Below, in pieces: positions 44,865 through 54,508 of a stretch of DNA of 64,000 bases. The stretch is from an uncultured Bacteroidia bacterium (GTDB lineage Bacteria; Bacteroidota; Bacteroidia; Bacteroidales; UBA932). A program made the translations under genes and the position numbers. The stretch lies in contig CACZCQ010000005.1 in assembly GCA_902779765.1 (NCBI GenBank), forward strand, positions 124,001-188,000, in the 5' to 3' direction. How positions within the stretch are numbered: position 1 is the first letter of the stretch; every line of letters starts with the position of its first letter. The notes beneath the pieces were generated by a model. It was not told the DNA's origin. It was given only the letters and a program-made list of their open reading frames with translations, and did no database searches.

Positions 44865-45992
44865 TCAATCTTTAATTCCGGTTGCAGCCTTCACCCTCTC
44901 GTATGACCGCACCATTTCGTCGTAGTCCGAGGGGTCCTTCCAAAGGTTCCTTTTCCCAAGGAATCCCTTTATCGGGATCGTGGCATAACTGTCAGTCAGA
45001 GTCCCTGGCCTGGTGCACCAGGTCAGGATATAATCCGGTTCCAGCAAACGCCTGGTGCCGGTAAAACCAGTCTCGATCTCCAAGACCACGGCCATCCCCA
45101 CCCTGGTGTTCTTCGCGCTCATGTTGGATACGGCGTTTCCCAGGGAATATACCACAGGCACCGTCTTTCCACCGGTTCCAGGATCGGGAATGATTCCCGC
45201 GACATCCTGGACCACGTGGGGATGGGCTCCGACTACCGCGTCGCATCCCTGCCCAGCCAGCCACTCCGCCAGTTTCTCCTGTTCCTTGGAATGGTTGAGT
45301 ACATATTCGATCCCCCAGTGTGGCAGCGCTATGACGAACTCGGCCCCGGCATCCCTCGCCCTGCGGATGGCAGCCCCGATCTCACCCTTATCCGTCAGAT
45401 GGACCTTGGGGTATGCGGAATCACTTTCCACATTCGTCCCGTACGTGAAATTGACGAGCGCGACCCTGACTCCCCTTACGGCCACCATCAGCGGAAAGCG
45501 GGCCAGGTCGTCATCCGGGTCGTCCGATGATCCGGTATGCTTGACCCTGCCTTCCTCCTCCATCTCCGAATATATCCCCAGTGTCCTGGATAAACCCTTC
45601 AGGCCCTTGTCCAGGATATGGTTGTTTGCGGTCAGGAATACGTCCACCCCGCAGGATGCGACATAGTCCTCGTACCCGTCCGGAGCGGAGAAGCAGGGAT
45701 AGCCGGAATATGGTTTCCCGGCCAGGGTGAACTCCATATTGGCTATGGCGATGTCCGAAGCCTCGATACGGTCCTTCAGGAATGAGAAATAGGTGGAGAA
45801 ATCATAGCTCCCGTCCGCCCTGCGGGCATTGGTGATCTGGTCGGCATGCATCATCACATCGCCCATAATGAATATGGTCGCAGTGTCCGGATAATTGAAC
45901 AGGGGTCTGGCTGAAGGCAGATGCCCGGTGATCTGGGCATGGGCCATCATCGACAAGGAAATGCAAACGACGAGGATCAGGAATCTCCGCAT
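44865..45992 (-). CDS. CapA-family (PGA_cap) metallophosphatase-like exported protein
   Basis: 375 residues from ATG at 45992 (a TTG two codons earlier is less likely). Signal peptide MRRFLILVVCISLSMMAHAQ; then FIMGDVMMH, IANMEFTLAG, LTANNHILDKG, VIALPHWGIEY and VVGAHPHVVQ, the metal-site motifs of the CapA calcineurin-like fold. In Bacillus CapA takes part in poly-gamma-glutamate synthesis, but most Bacteroidota members are uncharacterised and no capBC is here. Confidence 0.85.
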   Translation of the reverse strand: MRRFLILVVCISLSMMAHAQITGHLPSARPLFNYPDTATIFIMGDVMMHADQITNARRADGSYDFSTYFSFLKDRIEASDIAIANMEFTLAGKPYSGYPCFSAPDGYEDYVASCGVDVFLTANNHILDKGLKGLSRTLGIYSEMEEEGRVKHTGSSDDPDDDLARFPLMVAVRGVRVALVNFTYGTNVESDSAYPKVHLTDKGEIGAAIRRARDAGAEFVIALPHWGIEYVLNHSKEQEKLAEWLAGQGCDAVVGAHPHVVQDVAGIIPDPGTGGKTVPVVYSLGNAVSNMSAKNTRVGMAVVLEIETGFTGTRRLLEPDYILTWCTRPGTLTDSYATIPIKGFLGKRNLWKDPSDYDEMVRSYERVKAATGIKD

Positions 45993-46042
45993 ACACAAAG
46001 ATAATTATTCTTGATAAATTCTTGCATAGAAAGAATTTTTTG

Positions 46043-46050
46043 TATCTTTG
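46043..46050 (+). promoter_or_regulatory. -7 box of the tRNA-His promoter
   Basis: TATCTTTG (exact TAnnTTTG), 14 bases before the mature tRNA; a TTG at 46022-46024 is a candidate -33 element (21 bases upstream). Confidence 0.65.
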
Positions 46051-46063
46051 CAATCTCTAACAC

Positions 46064-46140
46064 GGTGCGATTAGTTCAGTTGGTAGAGCACCAGATTGTG
46101 GTTCTGGGTGTCGTGGGTTCGAGCCCCACATCGCACCCCA
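46064..46140 (+). tRNA. tRNA-His (anticodon GTG)
   Basis: A clear cloverleaf: acceptor GTGCGAT/ATCGCAC with the extra 5' G typical of tRNA-His, D arm AGTTCAGTTGGTAGAGC, anticodon loop TTGTGGT (anticodon GTG), T arm GTGGG-TTCGAGC-CCCAC. CCA is encoded (46138-46140). Confidence 0.97.
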
Positions 46141-46146
46141 AAAGAA

Positions 46147-46175
46147 AAAAAGCCTTCCAGACGGGAGGGCTTTTT
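46147..46175 (+). terminator. Terminator after tRNA-His
   Basis: A 12-bp stem (AAAAAGCCTTCC / GGAGGGCTTTTT, one G-T pair) with loop AGACG and further T residues downstream. Confidence 0.85.
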
Positions 46176-46180
46176 CTTTT

Positions 46181-46240
46181 AAGGCGCGATGCCGCCTTCG
46201 GCGGATCGCCCTTCCATTCTGTCGCTTCGCTCCGAAAACA
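46181..46240. repeat. GC-rich imperfect palindrome / intergenic repeat
   Basis: GCGATGCCGCC-TTC-GGCGGATCGC forms an imperfect hairpin, followed by GTCGCTTCGCTCCG. The last motif (GGAGCGAAGC on the other strand) resembles the core of the element in argD. It lies between two terminators and has no coding frame of note. Confidence 0.45.
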
Positions 46241-46265
46241 GCTAATACCTATAATTAATAATAAA

Positions 46266-46291
46266 AAAGGGCAGCCCTCGGGCTGCCCTTT
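46266..46291 (-). terminator. Terminator after the gyrA-TPR operon
   Basis: An 11-bp perfect stem (AAAGGGCAGCC / GGCTGCCCTTT) with loop CTCG; on the minus strand it runs into T residues. It lies 20 bp after the TPR-gene stop. Confidence 0.85.
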
Positions 46292-46310
46292 AAAATGCGG
46301 ATGTCAATGA

Positions 46311-47633
46311 CTACTGATTCAGGAAACCATTGAACTTGTCGTAACCGGCCTGGTACTTGGGATCCTCATCGCGGAAGCGATAGTAGGCGTTCTTCAGGTA
46401 CTCGGCGATGCTGGTCTTGATGCCATTGTCCTTGGTCACGTTGAATGCCTTTTCGAAGGGCTCGATGCAGCTCTTGAGAGCCTTCTCGAAATCCTGTACG
46501 AGAGCCATGTACTTGTTGTCATCCATCTCGTTCTGGGCAAGGTCCTGGATATCGGCGGCCCTGTTGTAGAACATCAGGCCTTCTCCGATGTAACCGTACT
46601 CGTAGTTGGGATCGATGGTTGCGCACTTCTCATAAGCGGCGACTGCATCGTCGTAATGACCGAGCTGGGAGTGGATGTTACCTTCGACATAGTAGAGGGA
46701 AGGATTGTTGGGCTCGTTCTTCTTGGCATCACCGATGAGGGTGAAGAGCCTTTCGGGATCTTCCTTCTTGTCGACATAGTAGTTGATCAGACCGATGAGG
46801 AGGCTCTGGCTCTGAGGGAACTTGGCGAATCCCTGCTCGAGATAGTTCTTGCGGGCAACCTGTCCGGCGGCGGAAGTATCGAGCTTCTCGGCGCAGTCGG
46901 CGAGCTTGAAGAAAACCTCACCGTCCTTGGCATAGTAGTTATAATCCAAGCACTTGTCGAAGAGGGTCTTTGCCTTGGCATAGTCTCCGGCTGACCAGCT
47001 GCTGAAGCCGGCGTTGTAAAGGGAAGAGGTGTCGATCTTCTCGTTGGGCTTTACGAGCGAAGCGTTGAATGCCTTCTCGAACAGAGAGCTTGCACCGGCG
47101 GGATTGCCCAGTGAATAGGTGTTGTAAGCCTCCTGGGTGTACTTGTCCACGATACTCTTGATACCGGCGGCGATGTCCTTGGTCTTGGTCTGCTTGGGAT
47201 CGACTTCAACAGCTTTCTTGTAAGCCTCGAGAGCCTTGTCAAGAGCTCCGTCGATCACCGGCTTGGTGACCTCGATGATCTCGACCTGGCCGTTCTGGTT
47301 GAAGTAGAGGTTCTTGTTTCCGAAGACCTGCTTTACATACTGGACACCGTCGAGGACCACGTTCTCGGTAGAAACGGGCTTCTCACCCGCCATTGAAAGC
47401 CTGAGCTCGTTCTCAGTAGCTCCTACCCAGACGTTACCTGCGGGTACGTTATAGGCGCTCATGTAAGTCTCGGCCAGCTTGGTCCATGTAGCGACCTTGG
47501 TAGCCTTCTTTGCATTCTGAGATGCTTCAAGGGCGGCCTCAACAGCCTTCTTGGCGGCAGCTGCGCCACCACCCTGGGCATTCGCTACCTGCATGGAAGC
47601 GAGCAATGCCAGAACAAACAAAATCTTTTTCAT
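46311..47633 (-). CDS. Exported TPR-repeat protein
   Basis: 440 residues with signal peptide MKKILFVLALLASMQVANAQ. Several TPR units fill the mature part; the clearest are YYVEGNIHSQLGHYDDAVAAY with YEKCATIDPNYEYGYIGEG, and LYNAGFSSWSAGDYAKAKTL. It is a periplasmic scaffold of unknown partners. It lies 11 bp downstream of gyrA; co-transcription with gyrA is common in Bacteroidales. Confidence 0.85.
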   Translation of the reverse strand: MKKILFVLALLASMQVANAQGGGAAAAKKAVEAALEASQNAKKATKVATWTKLAETYMSAYNVPAGNVWVGATENELRLSMAGEKPVSTENVVLDGVQYVKQVFGNKNLYFNQNGQVEIIEVTKPVIDGALDKALEAYKKAVEVDPKQTKTKDIAAGIKSIVDKYTQEAYNTYSLGNPAGASSLFEKAFNASLVKPNEKIDTSSLYNAGFSSWSAGDYAKAKTLFDKCLDYNYYAKDGEVFFKLADCAEKLDTSAAGQVARKNYLEQGFAKFPQSQSLLIGLINYYVDKKEDPERLFTLIGDAKKNEPNNPSLYYVEGNIHSQLGHYDDAVAAYEKCATIDPNYEYGYIGEGLMFYNRAADIQDLAQNEMDDNKYMALVQDFEKALKSCIEPFEKAFNVTKDNGIKTSIAEYLKNAYYRFRDEDPKYQAGYDKFNGFLNQ

Positions 47634-47644
47634 GATATTGGAAT

Positions 47645-50161
47645 TTAGTTGTTGTCGTCGTTAGTGACTTCTTCTTCAGTTTCAGTATTATTCTTGTCGA
47701 CGGTGGAGAGCGAAGCTATCGAATCACCTTCCTTTATGTTGATCAGCTTGACTCCCTGGGTCGCCCTTCCGGCCACCCTTATGTCGGAGACTGCCATCCT
47801 GATCGTGAGGCCCGACTTCTCGATAATCATAAGGTCATCGTTTTCGGTCACATTCTTAATGGCGATCAACTTGCCGGTCTTCTCGGTGATGTTGATGGTC
47901 TTCACACCCTTTCCGCCTCTCTTCGTGATCCTGTACTCATCAAAGTCCGTCCTCTTTCCGAATCCGCATTCGCTGACCACCAGTACGGTGTGCTCAGATG
48001 CATCCTCGGCAGCCGGATCATAATTGATGGCTCCGATCACTTCATCGGTTTCTTCAATATTGATGCCACGGACTCCGGTAGAGGTCCTGCCCATCTCCCT
48101 GGCGTCAGTTTCATTGAATCGGCAGCAGCGTCCGTCGCGGGCTGCGATCAGGATCTCGTCGTTGCCTCCGGTCAGCAGGGCCTCGACCAGTTCGTCCCCC
48201 TCGCGGAGGTTGACGGCATTGACTCCTGCAGCCCTCGGATGTGAATATGCCGACAGGGCGGTCTTCTTGATGATGCCCCTCTTGGTCACGAGCGCGATGC
48301 TGTGAGAGTTGACATATTCAGGATCCTTGAGGGTCTTGACGTTGATGTATGTCTTGATCTTGTCGTCGGGAATGCTGAGCACGTTCTGGATGGCGCGGCC
48401 CTTGGATGCCCTGGAACCCTCCGGGATCTCATAGACCTTGAGCCAGTAGCAGCGGCCGCTCTGGGTGAAGAGCAGCATCGTGGAATGCATGTTGGCTATG
48501 TAGATGTGCTCGATGAAGTCCTCGTCCCTGGTGGAACTGCCCTTCATGCCCACTCCACCGCGGGCCTGGGTACGGTATTCGGTGAGGGCCGTCCTCTTGA
48601 TATACCCGAAGTGGGAGATCGTGATGACGACATCCTCGTTGGGATAGAAATCCTCGGGATTGAACTCTTCCTCGGAAGGACGGATCTCGGTACGCCTTGC
48701 ATCGGCATACTTGTTCTTGAGTTCGAGGGTCTCCTGCTTGACGATCTTGAGCTGCTCGGCGTCACTGGCGAGGATCTCGTTGCAGCGGGCGATGAACTTC
48801 TCCAGTTCGTCATATTCAGCCTGGAGCTTCTCCCTCTCGAGTCCGGTCAGCTGCCTCAGGCGCATCTCGACGATTGCGGTGGCCTGGACCTCGGTGAAGT
48901 CGAACTGCCTCATGAGTTCAGCCTTGGCCTCGTCCACGCTGTCCGAATGACGGATGATGCGGATAATCTCGTCGATAACGTCGATTGCCTTCAGCAGGCC
49001 TTCGAGTATATGCGCCCTCTTCTGGGCCTTCTCGAGTTCGAACCTTGTCCTGCGGACCACCACCTCGTGGCGGAAATCCACGAAGTTGGCGATGAGTTCC
49101 TTGAGCGACAGGGTCTTGGGACGCCCGTTCACAAGGGCCACATTGTTGAACGCGAAGCTCGACTGGAGCTGGGTATATTTGAAAAGGGTGTTCAGGACCA
49201 CGTTGGAATTGCTTCCCTGCTTGACCCTGATGATGACCCTCACGCCTTCGCGGGAAGTCTCGTCGTTGATGTAGGTGATGCCCTCGATCTTCTTGTCCTC
49301 GACCATCTGGCCGATCTTCTCGATCATCTCCTTCTTGTTGACCATGTAGGGGATCTCGGTCACGACTATGGTCTCACGGCCGTTGTCAGCCACCTCGATC
49401 TCGGTCCTGGCCCTGACGACCACCCTTCCGCGGCCGGTCTCATAAGCCTCGCGGATACCGCTCATGCCCATGATGATGCCTCCGGTCGGGAAATCGGGGC
49501 CCTTGATGTGCTGCATCAGGCCGTCGGTGTCGATATCCGGATTGTCGATATAAGCGCAGATGGCATCGCAGCACTCACCGAGGTTATGCGGAGCCATATT
49601 CGTAGCCATACCTACGGCGATACCGGCAGATCCGTTGAGAAGGAGGAGCGGAGCCTTGGTAGGCAGGACCGTAGGCTCGAGTTCGGTATCGTCGAAGTTG
49701 TTGACCATGTCGACGGTGTTCTTCTCGATATCGCCGAGGACCTCTTCCGTAATCTTCTGGAGCTTCGCCTCGGTGTATCGCATGGCCGCTACGGGGTCGC
49801 CGTCCATCGAACCGAAGTTACCCTGGCCGAACACGGTGGGATAACGCTGGTTCCAGGGCTGGGCGAGTCTCGCGAGTGCGTCATATACGCTGGAATCCCC
49901 GTGGGGATGATACTTACCCAAAACTTCTCCGACGATCTTCGCGCATTTGCGGGTCGGACCGGAGAACGGCAGACCGAGACCATCCATTCCAAAGAGGACT
50001 CTCCTCTGGACGGGCTTCAGACCATCCCTTACATCCGGGAGGGCCCTGGACACGATTACGGACATCGAATAATCGATGTACGCAGAACGCATCTCATGAT
50101 CAATCTCGACCTGCTCTATAATGCCTGTCTGTCCTTCTACGATCTTTTCCTCACTATCCAT
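47645..50161 (-). CDS. gyrA: DNA gyrase subunit A
   Basis: 838 residues. The catalytic Tyr is in [12 protein letters not shown]; the quinolone-determining region [19 protein letters not shown] has Ser and Asp at the positions equal to E. coli 83 and 87, so no classical resistance change is seen. The C-terminal beta-pinwheel holds the repeated GVRGINIEE / [10 protein letters not shown] / TQGVKLINI strands (GyrA box region). It forms gyrase with GyrB. A TATATTTG promoter box lies upstream. Confidence 0.97.
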   Translation of the reverse strand: MDSEEKIVEGQTGIIEQVEIDHEMRSAYIDYSMSVIVSRALPDVRDGLKPVQRRVLFGMDGLGLPFSGPTRKCAKIVGEVLGKYHPHGDSSVYDALARLAQPWNQRYPTVFGQGNFGSMDGDPVAAMRYTEAKLQKITEEVLGDIEKNTVDMVNNFDDTELEPTVLPTKAPLLLLNGSAGIAVGMATNMAPHNLGECCDAICAYIDNPDIDTDGLMQHIKGPDFPTGGIIMGMSGIREAYETGRGRVVVRARTEIEVADNGRETIVVTEIPYMVNKKEMIEKIGQMVEDKKIEGITYINDETSREGVRVIIRVKQGSNSNVVLNTLFKYTQLQSSFAFNNVALVNGRPKTLSLKELIANFVDFRHEVVVRRTRFELEKAQKRAHILEGLLKAIDVIDEIIRIIRHSDSVDEAKAELMRQFDFTEVQATAIVEMRLRQLTGLEREKLQAEYDELEKFIARCNEILASDAEQLKIVKQETLELKNKYADARRTEIRPSEEEFNPEDFYPNEDVVITISHFGYIKRTALTEYRTQARGGVGMKGSSTRDEDFIEHIYIANMHSTMLLFTQSGRCYWLKVYEIPEGSRASKGRAIQNVLSIPDDKIKTYINVKTLKDPEYVNSHSIALVTKRGIIKKTALSAYSHPRAAGVNAVNLREGDELVEALLTGGNDEILIAARDGRCCRFNETDAREMGRTSTGVRGINIEETDEVIGAINYDPAAEDASEHTVLVVSECGFGKRTDFDEYRITKRGGKGVKTINITEKTGKLIAIKNVTENDDLMIIEKSGLTIRMAVSDIRVAGRATQGVKLINIKEGDSIASLSTVDKNNTETEEEVTNDDNN

Positions 50162-50197
50162 AAAACAGCTATAATCTTTCCTTGTTGGTTAAACATG

Positions 50198-50205
50198 CAA
50201 ATATA
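50198..50205 (-). promoter_or_regulatory. -7 box of the gyrA promoter
   Basis: TATATTTG on the minus strand (exact TAnnTTTG), 36 bases before the gyrA start. Confidence 0.6.
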
Positions 50206-50323
50206 ATCAAATATTTGGAACTTTGCCAAGAGTGTCAAAGTGTCATGGGTCCGGGTTTCGCATGGATGTTGCATGTCTGCCCGAAAATTACTATATTGTC
50301 GTTTCGGACAATCAAGACTGATT

Positions 50324-52675
50324 ATGGAAATAAAGATATCTGACGAACTCAACGGGATAATCCGCTATGCCAGGGAGGAGGCCATGCGCACCGGAAGCTA
50401 CGGCATCGGCCCGGACCACCTGTTCCTCGGGATGATGCGGCAGGCCGACAACGAGGCCTGCAAGGTCCTGGTCGGACTGGGGGTGGACATCAACGAATTC
50501 AAGCGCTTCATCGACAGCCATATATTCACGAACGAATCGATCCCATATTCGGAATCGGACAAGATCTCATTCTCCAGATACGCACAGAACGTGCTCAGTA
50601 TCACGGTGATGGAGGCATCCAAAATGAACGCTTCGGAAGCCACCTCGCTCCACCTTATGCTGGCCCTCTGCCGCACCACCGAGAACTACGGCCAGGCATA
50701 CCTGCGCCAGCACGGGGTCGACTACGGAAGGCTTCTCGCCTACATGAGGGACGAGGGACTTCTCAACTATTCTTCCAAACAGCAGGAGGAACCCAAATCC
50801 GAGGAAAGTGACGATCCCGCAGAAGAGGGAGGACAGCAGGAAGGAGCCCCTTCCGGCAAGATCAAGATCGAGGATTTCGGCTTCGACCTCACCAAGGCGG
50901 CTGCCGAAGGGACGCTTGATCCGGTAGTGGGAAGGGATACCGAAATCGCCCGGGTGATCGAAATCCTTGGACGCCGCAAGAAGAACAATCCGATGCTTAT
51001 CGGGGAACCCGGAGTCGGAAAATCCGCCATCGTGGAAGGCATAGCCCAGAGGATAGCAGGAGGCAGCATCTCCCCCGCCCTGGCGAAGAAGAGGCTGATC
51101 TCGCTCGACATCGCATCAGTCGTGGCCGGAACCAAGTACAGGGGCGATTTCGAGAAGAGGCTCAAGGCCATCATCAAGGAAGCCAGCACCAATCCCGACA
51201 TAATCCTGTTCATAGACGAATTCCATACGATCGTAGGTGCAGGAGGTGCCCAGGGCAGCCTGGACGCCGCGAACATGCTCAAGCCCGCCCTCGCCAGGGC
51301 TGAGCTCCAGTGCATCGGAGCCACTACCATGGATGAATTCGCGAAGATCATAGAGAAGGACGGAGCCCTCGACAGGAGGTTCCAGAAGATCGTGGTCGAG
51401 CCCACGGACATCAAGCAATCGATCTCCATTCTCAACAACATAAAGTCCAACTACGAGGAATTCCACAAGGTGACTTACAACGAGGAAGCCATCGAGGCTT
51501 GCGCCCGGCTGACCGACCGCTATGTCACAGACAAGTTCCTGCCGGACAAGGCGATAGACGCAATGGACGAGGCCGGATCGATGGTTCGCCTGAGCCTTAC
51601 CAAGGACAAGAAGACGGGGAACGTGGTGGATGCCGAAGACATCGCCACGGTTGTCTCCAAGATGACCGGAATCCCGGTCAACAAGGTGGCCGAGAGCGAA
51701 GGCAACAGGATAATGAAGATGAAGGAACGCCTCCAGGGCAGGATCATAGGCCAGGACGATGCGATCGACAAGGTCGTGAGGGCGATCCGCCGCAACCGTG
51801 CCGGACTCAAGGATCCTGACCGCCCGATCGGGACCTTCCTCTTCTTCGGACCCACCGGAGTCGGAAAGACCCAGCTGGCCAAGTGCCTTGCTGAATATCT
51901 GTTCGATTCGGAAGAGAACATGGTCCGTATCGACATGAGCGAGTATATGGAGAAATTCACGGTCTCGCGCCTCATCGGAGCGCCTCCGGGATATGTCGGT
52001 TACGAGGAGGGCGGACAGCTCAGCGAGAGGGTGCGCAGGAAACCGTACTGCGTTGTGCTCCTGGACGAGATCGAGAAGGCCCATCCGGACATATTCAATA
52101 TCCTCCTGCAGGTCCTGGACGACGGGCACCTGACGGACAGCAACGGCCGCGTGGTGAACTTCAAGAACACCATCGTCATCATGACTTCCAATGTCGGCAG
52201 CCGTGAACTTGATGAATACGGTACCGGAGTGGGATTCGCCACCGCGGGGAAAAACGTGACGCAGAACCGCCAGAGCGTCCTGGAGAAGGCCATCAAGAAG
52301 AATTTCCCGCCCGAGTTCATCAACAGGGTGGACGAGCAGATATTCTTCAATTCCCTCACGAAGGAAGACATCGAGAAGATCATCGACATCGAGCTCAAGG
52401 ACCTTAAGGAAAGGGCTGAGGAATCCGGATACAAACTGACCATCACTCCCTCGGCCAAGAGGTTCATCGCCGATGCCGGTTATGATCCAGCATTCGGCGC
52501 AAGGCCTCTGAAGAGGGCTGTGATGAGATACGTGGAAGATCCCGTCTCCGAATTCATCATCTCCGACCGTATCCTTCAGGGACGCCACAAGAAGGGCTCG
52601 ACAGAGCTCCGCACCCTCAAGGTCGGCCTCACCCCCGAGAAGGACAACACCCTGGTCACCCTCAAGGAGGACTAA
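50324..52675 (+). CDS. clpC: ClpC/ClpA-type AAA+ unfoldase
   Basis: 783 residues from ATG at 50324 (MEIKISDELNGIIRYAREEA); the upstream open frame lacks homology. Clp_N repeat domain (1-140), a polar linker (about 150-185), AAA-1 with Walker A GEPGVGKSA and IDEFHTIVGAGGAQG, AAA-2 with GPTGVGKTQ and LLDEIEKAHPD, then a D2-small domain. There is no long ClpB-type middle domain. It feeds substrates to ClpP; clpP is not in the window. Confidence 0.94.
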   Translation: MEIKISDELNGIIRYAREEAMRTGSYGIGPDHLFLGMMRQADNEACKVLVGLGVDINEFKRFIDSHIFTNESIPYSESDKISFSRYAQNVLSITVMEASKMNASEATSLHLMLALCRTTENYGQAYLRQHGVDYGRLLAYMRDEGLLNYSSKQQEEPKSEESDDPAEEGGQQEGAPSGKIKIEDFGFDLTKAAAEGTLDPVVGRDTEIARVIEILGRRKKNNPMLIGEPGVGKSAIVEGIAQRIAGGSISPALAKKRLISLDIASVVAGTKYRGDFEKRLKAIIKEASTNPDIILFIDEFHTIVGAGGAQGSLDAANMLKPALARAELQCIGATTMDEFAKIIEKDGALDRRFQKIVVEPTDIKQSISILNNIKSNYEEFHKVTYNEEAIEACARLTDRYVTDKFLPDKAIDAMDEAGSMVRLSLTKDKKTGNVVDAEDIATVVSKMTGIPVNKVAESEGNRIMKMKERLQGRIIGQDDAIDKVVRAIRRNRAGLKDPDRPIGTFLFFGPTGVGKTQLAKCLAEYLFDSEENMVRIDMSEYMEKFTVSRLIGAPPGYVGYEEGGQLSERVRRKPYCVVLLDEIEKAHPDIFNILLQVLDDGHLTDSNGRVVNFKNTIVIMTSNVGSRELDEYGTGVGFATAGKNVTQNRQSVLEKAIKKNFPPEFINRVDEQIFFNSLTKEDIEKIIDIELKDLKERAEESGYKLTITPSAKRFIADAGYDPAFGARPLKRAVMRYVEDPVSEFIISDRILQGRHKKGSTELRTLKVGLTPEKDNTLVTLKED

Positions 52676-52827
52676 AAGGGTAGGCTTGGCGCCTTGCACA
52701 CATCTTGCTCCTTTAGCGGCCCTCACGTCCATGTACGTCCCTCACTCTACGTACATTACCCATATAATGCCTAGGCTGCTCCCTGTGTTGTTCTTGTCGC
52801 GGATGCACATCGCACCCCGTCCAGTGT
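52676..52827. other. Intergenic DNA after clpC with a short inverted repeat
   Basis: No gene seen. ATGTACGT (52731-52738) and ACGTACAT (52749-52756) make an 8-bp perfect stem with a 10-nt loop but no T run, so it is not a clear terminator. Confidence 0.5.
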
Positions 52828-52905
52828 CGGTTGCACTCCGGCAGTTTATGCCCCGGTTGCACTCCGGCAGTTTATGCCTCGGTTGCACTCCGGCAGTTTA
52901 TGCCC
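52828..52905. repeat. Tandem repeat, 3 x 26 bp
   Basis: Three head-to-tail copies of a 26-bp unit starting CGGTTGCACTCCGGCAG; only one base differs (last base of copy 2). Each unit contains the small hairpin GGCA-GTTTA-TGCC. A short open frame across it is not convincing. It directly abuts the hairpin-repeat array that follows. Confidence 0.9.
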
Positions 52906-52928
52906 CATGATATGCAGGCCGGTCATTC

Positions 52929-53220
52929 GGGAGGCAATTTACCCGTCAAAATGCTGCCGGCATCAGGGATTTGGACGTTCGGGCGGCATTTTACCCACAT
53001 AAATGCATCCTAAGTGCTAAATTCATGAATTTGGGGGTCATTTTACACCTTGGAATGCAGCCTAATTGCTCAAATCAAGGCTTCGGGCGGCATTTGGCTA
53101 CCCAAAATGCTTCCCTAGCACTTAAATAGAGGCGACGGGTGGCATTATGACCCTGATAATGCTGCCAGCAACCAAAATTTGATCGTTCGGGCGGCATTTT
53201 ACCCATAAAAATGCTACCGT
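52929..53220. repeat. Array 1 of the 52-bp hairpin repeat (about 6 degenerate units)
   Basis: Units begin (TTC)GGG at 52929, 52981, about 53033, 53085, 53137 and 53189, a 52-bp period. Each holds an imperfect palindrome GGCGGCATTTT-ACCC-AAAATGCTGCC-like, then an A/T-rich spacer (for example TGCTCAAATCAAGG at 53068-53081). The reverse complement of array 2 reads GGCGTCATTTT...AAATGCTGCC with spacer TGCTCAAATTAAGG, so this is the same family in inverted orientation. The last unit overlaps the stop codon of the transposase gene. Confidence 0.85.
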
Positions 53221-54081
53221 TTATTCGAGATGCTCATAGGAAAGAGGGAGTCAAGCGTTGTGACAGGGATGTGGAGGATCCTCGATATTTTCGCATTATC
53301 TGCCTTATAGTCAAAGTGCAGGGTCCTGGCCAATTCGTTTTTCTGGCTGAAAGTCAACATGGAGGGCTTATCTTGCGAGTAACGCTTGTTGCAAATGGAA
53401 TAAACTATTCCGACGAGTTCATCATCCGTGTAATAAACCTGATCCCCCAACGACTCGGCCAATTCCTTATATGACTCCAGGTCTCTGGATAATTTGAACA
53501 TAGATCTTTGCCCTGTCGGACAGGTCGCCGAACAGCTCTCCTCGCCGTGATTTGGCGAAGGGGTTGAAATAATAGGCATTGGCTCCATAAGGAAATGAGA
53601 ACGGAGTTTGATCGGGATCCACGACGAAATTGTTGCGGTTTGTATAACAGATTTGATTCCGGAGGGACTCCAAAGTAGTGATCGGAATCGGATCTGCGTT
53701 GAAATCTCTGAAGTCACGACTTTCACCGTTGGTTTGGAAGTACTTGGTCAGACGCTTGCGGTACAAATCCAGGAAGGATGACGCATCCTCCTTCCCGGAA
53801 CAGTCAAGGATAAAGTGGACATGGTTGCTCATCAGTTCAAAGGTAATTATCCGTACCCCGGCATCATATGAGCAAACCGCGGCCAGGATAGTGCCGAACT
53901 TGTAATCCTCAGGTGAATCGAAGATAATGTACTGACTGTTTCCAGGAGTACAGACATGCCAGAAAGAACGGCCCTGCCTCAAGGCATCCTCAAAGATAGC
54001 CCGACATCGGTTTTCCTTTTCATTGAATGAGTGCAGACGAAGGTTCTCGCCGTGATTTTGGATAAAAGATGAAGTTCCCAT
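53214..54081 (-). pseudogene. RAYT-like (Y1/HUH, REP-associated) transposase, interrupted by a one-base frameshift
   Basis: Two overlapping frames make one protein. The N-terminal part (54081 to about 53500) has ITFELMSNHVHFILD, the HUH metal motif (HVH) of Y1 transposases, with a candidate catalytic Tyr in RLTKYFQ and a later ICYTNRNNFV segment like the usual Y-x-x-x-NP region. After DLSDRAKI the frame must shift by +1 (near 53500) to reach MFKLSRDLESYKELAESL and an HTH-like tail LTFSQKNELARTLHFDY...ISRIL, ending at 53214. Domain order fits Bacteroidota RAYTs. It is flanked by inverted arrays of the same hairpin repeat. Either a recent decay mutation or, less likely, programmed frameshifting. 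There is a weak GATCTTTG box at 54110-54117. Confidence 0.78.
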
Positions 54082-54457
54082 AGAAGTTAGTTTAAGCGTT
54101 CAACTATCACAAAGATCGCAAAAACTATCAGAAAAACAACCCCGCTTCCTCCTTCATGCCTAACTCCTGTAAGGCACTCGATTGCGACACTAGGCCGCAT
54201 ACCAGCAAGACATTAAGTTGCATACTTCCGATACATCTCGATGGAATATCCACGAAGTACTCGGTAGTAAACTCACAAGACACTCGCTGAACATTAGCAA
54301 GATACTTGACTGAATACCATAAATGTATTCGAAGCATAGTCGCAAACATTCAGATCCTTATCGAAATGCCATTCGAGGGTACAGACAAGATATTCAGCGA
54401 ATTATCCGGTTATTCATCCACACGATTGCGGTAACATAGGGGTTCCCGGGAGTGGAC
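54082..54457. other. AT-richer intergenic DNA upstream of the transposase gene
   Basis: No convincing gene. A 73-codon minus-strand frame (54128-54349) lacks any known feature. Loosely repeated CAAGACATT / CAAGACACT / CAAGATACT / CAAGATATT words recur at irregular spacing (54206-54395) and may be decayed repeats. Confidence 0.4.
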
Positions 54458-54508
54458 GGCGTCATTTTGATAGTGAAATCGCTTCCGGAAGGGTGTTTTC
54501 CGGCCTTT
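54458..54508. repeat. Inverted, degenerate copy of the 52-bp repeat at the left edge of array 2
   Basis: GGCGTCATTTTG (54458-54469) and AAATCGCTTCC (54476-54486) follow the array-1 orientation, opposite to the adjoining array 2, giving a tail-to-tail pair like a REP doublet. Confidence 0.55.

Noticed and set aside
44865-45992. CapA-like gene as a capsule biosynthesis locus
   Set aside because: No capB/capC or other polyglutamate genes nearby; neighbours are phoH and trxB, so only the family name is supported.
47645-50161. Quinolone-resistance change in gyrA
   Set aside because: The determining region keeps Ser and Asp at the two main positions, so no classical resistance signature is present.
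48302-50206. Long frame antisense to gyrA
   Set aside because: Shadow of gyrA codon bias; no start context or homology.
51116-52732. 538-codon frame antisense to clpC
   Set aside because: Shadow of clpC; no domain pattern.
52686-52910. Plus-strand open frame after clpC
   Set aside because: It runs over the 26-bp tandem repeat, has no promoter or homology, and changes repeat phase every unit.
54128-54349. 73-codon minus-strand frame upstream of the transposase
   Set aside because: No motif, no promoter match, low-complexity AT-rich DNA; likely chance.
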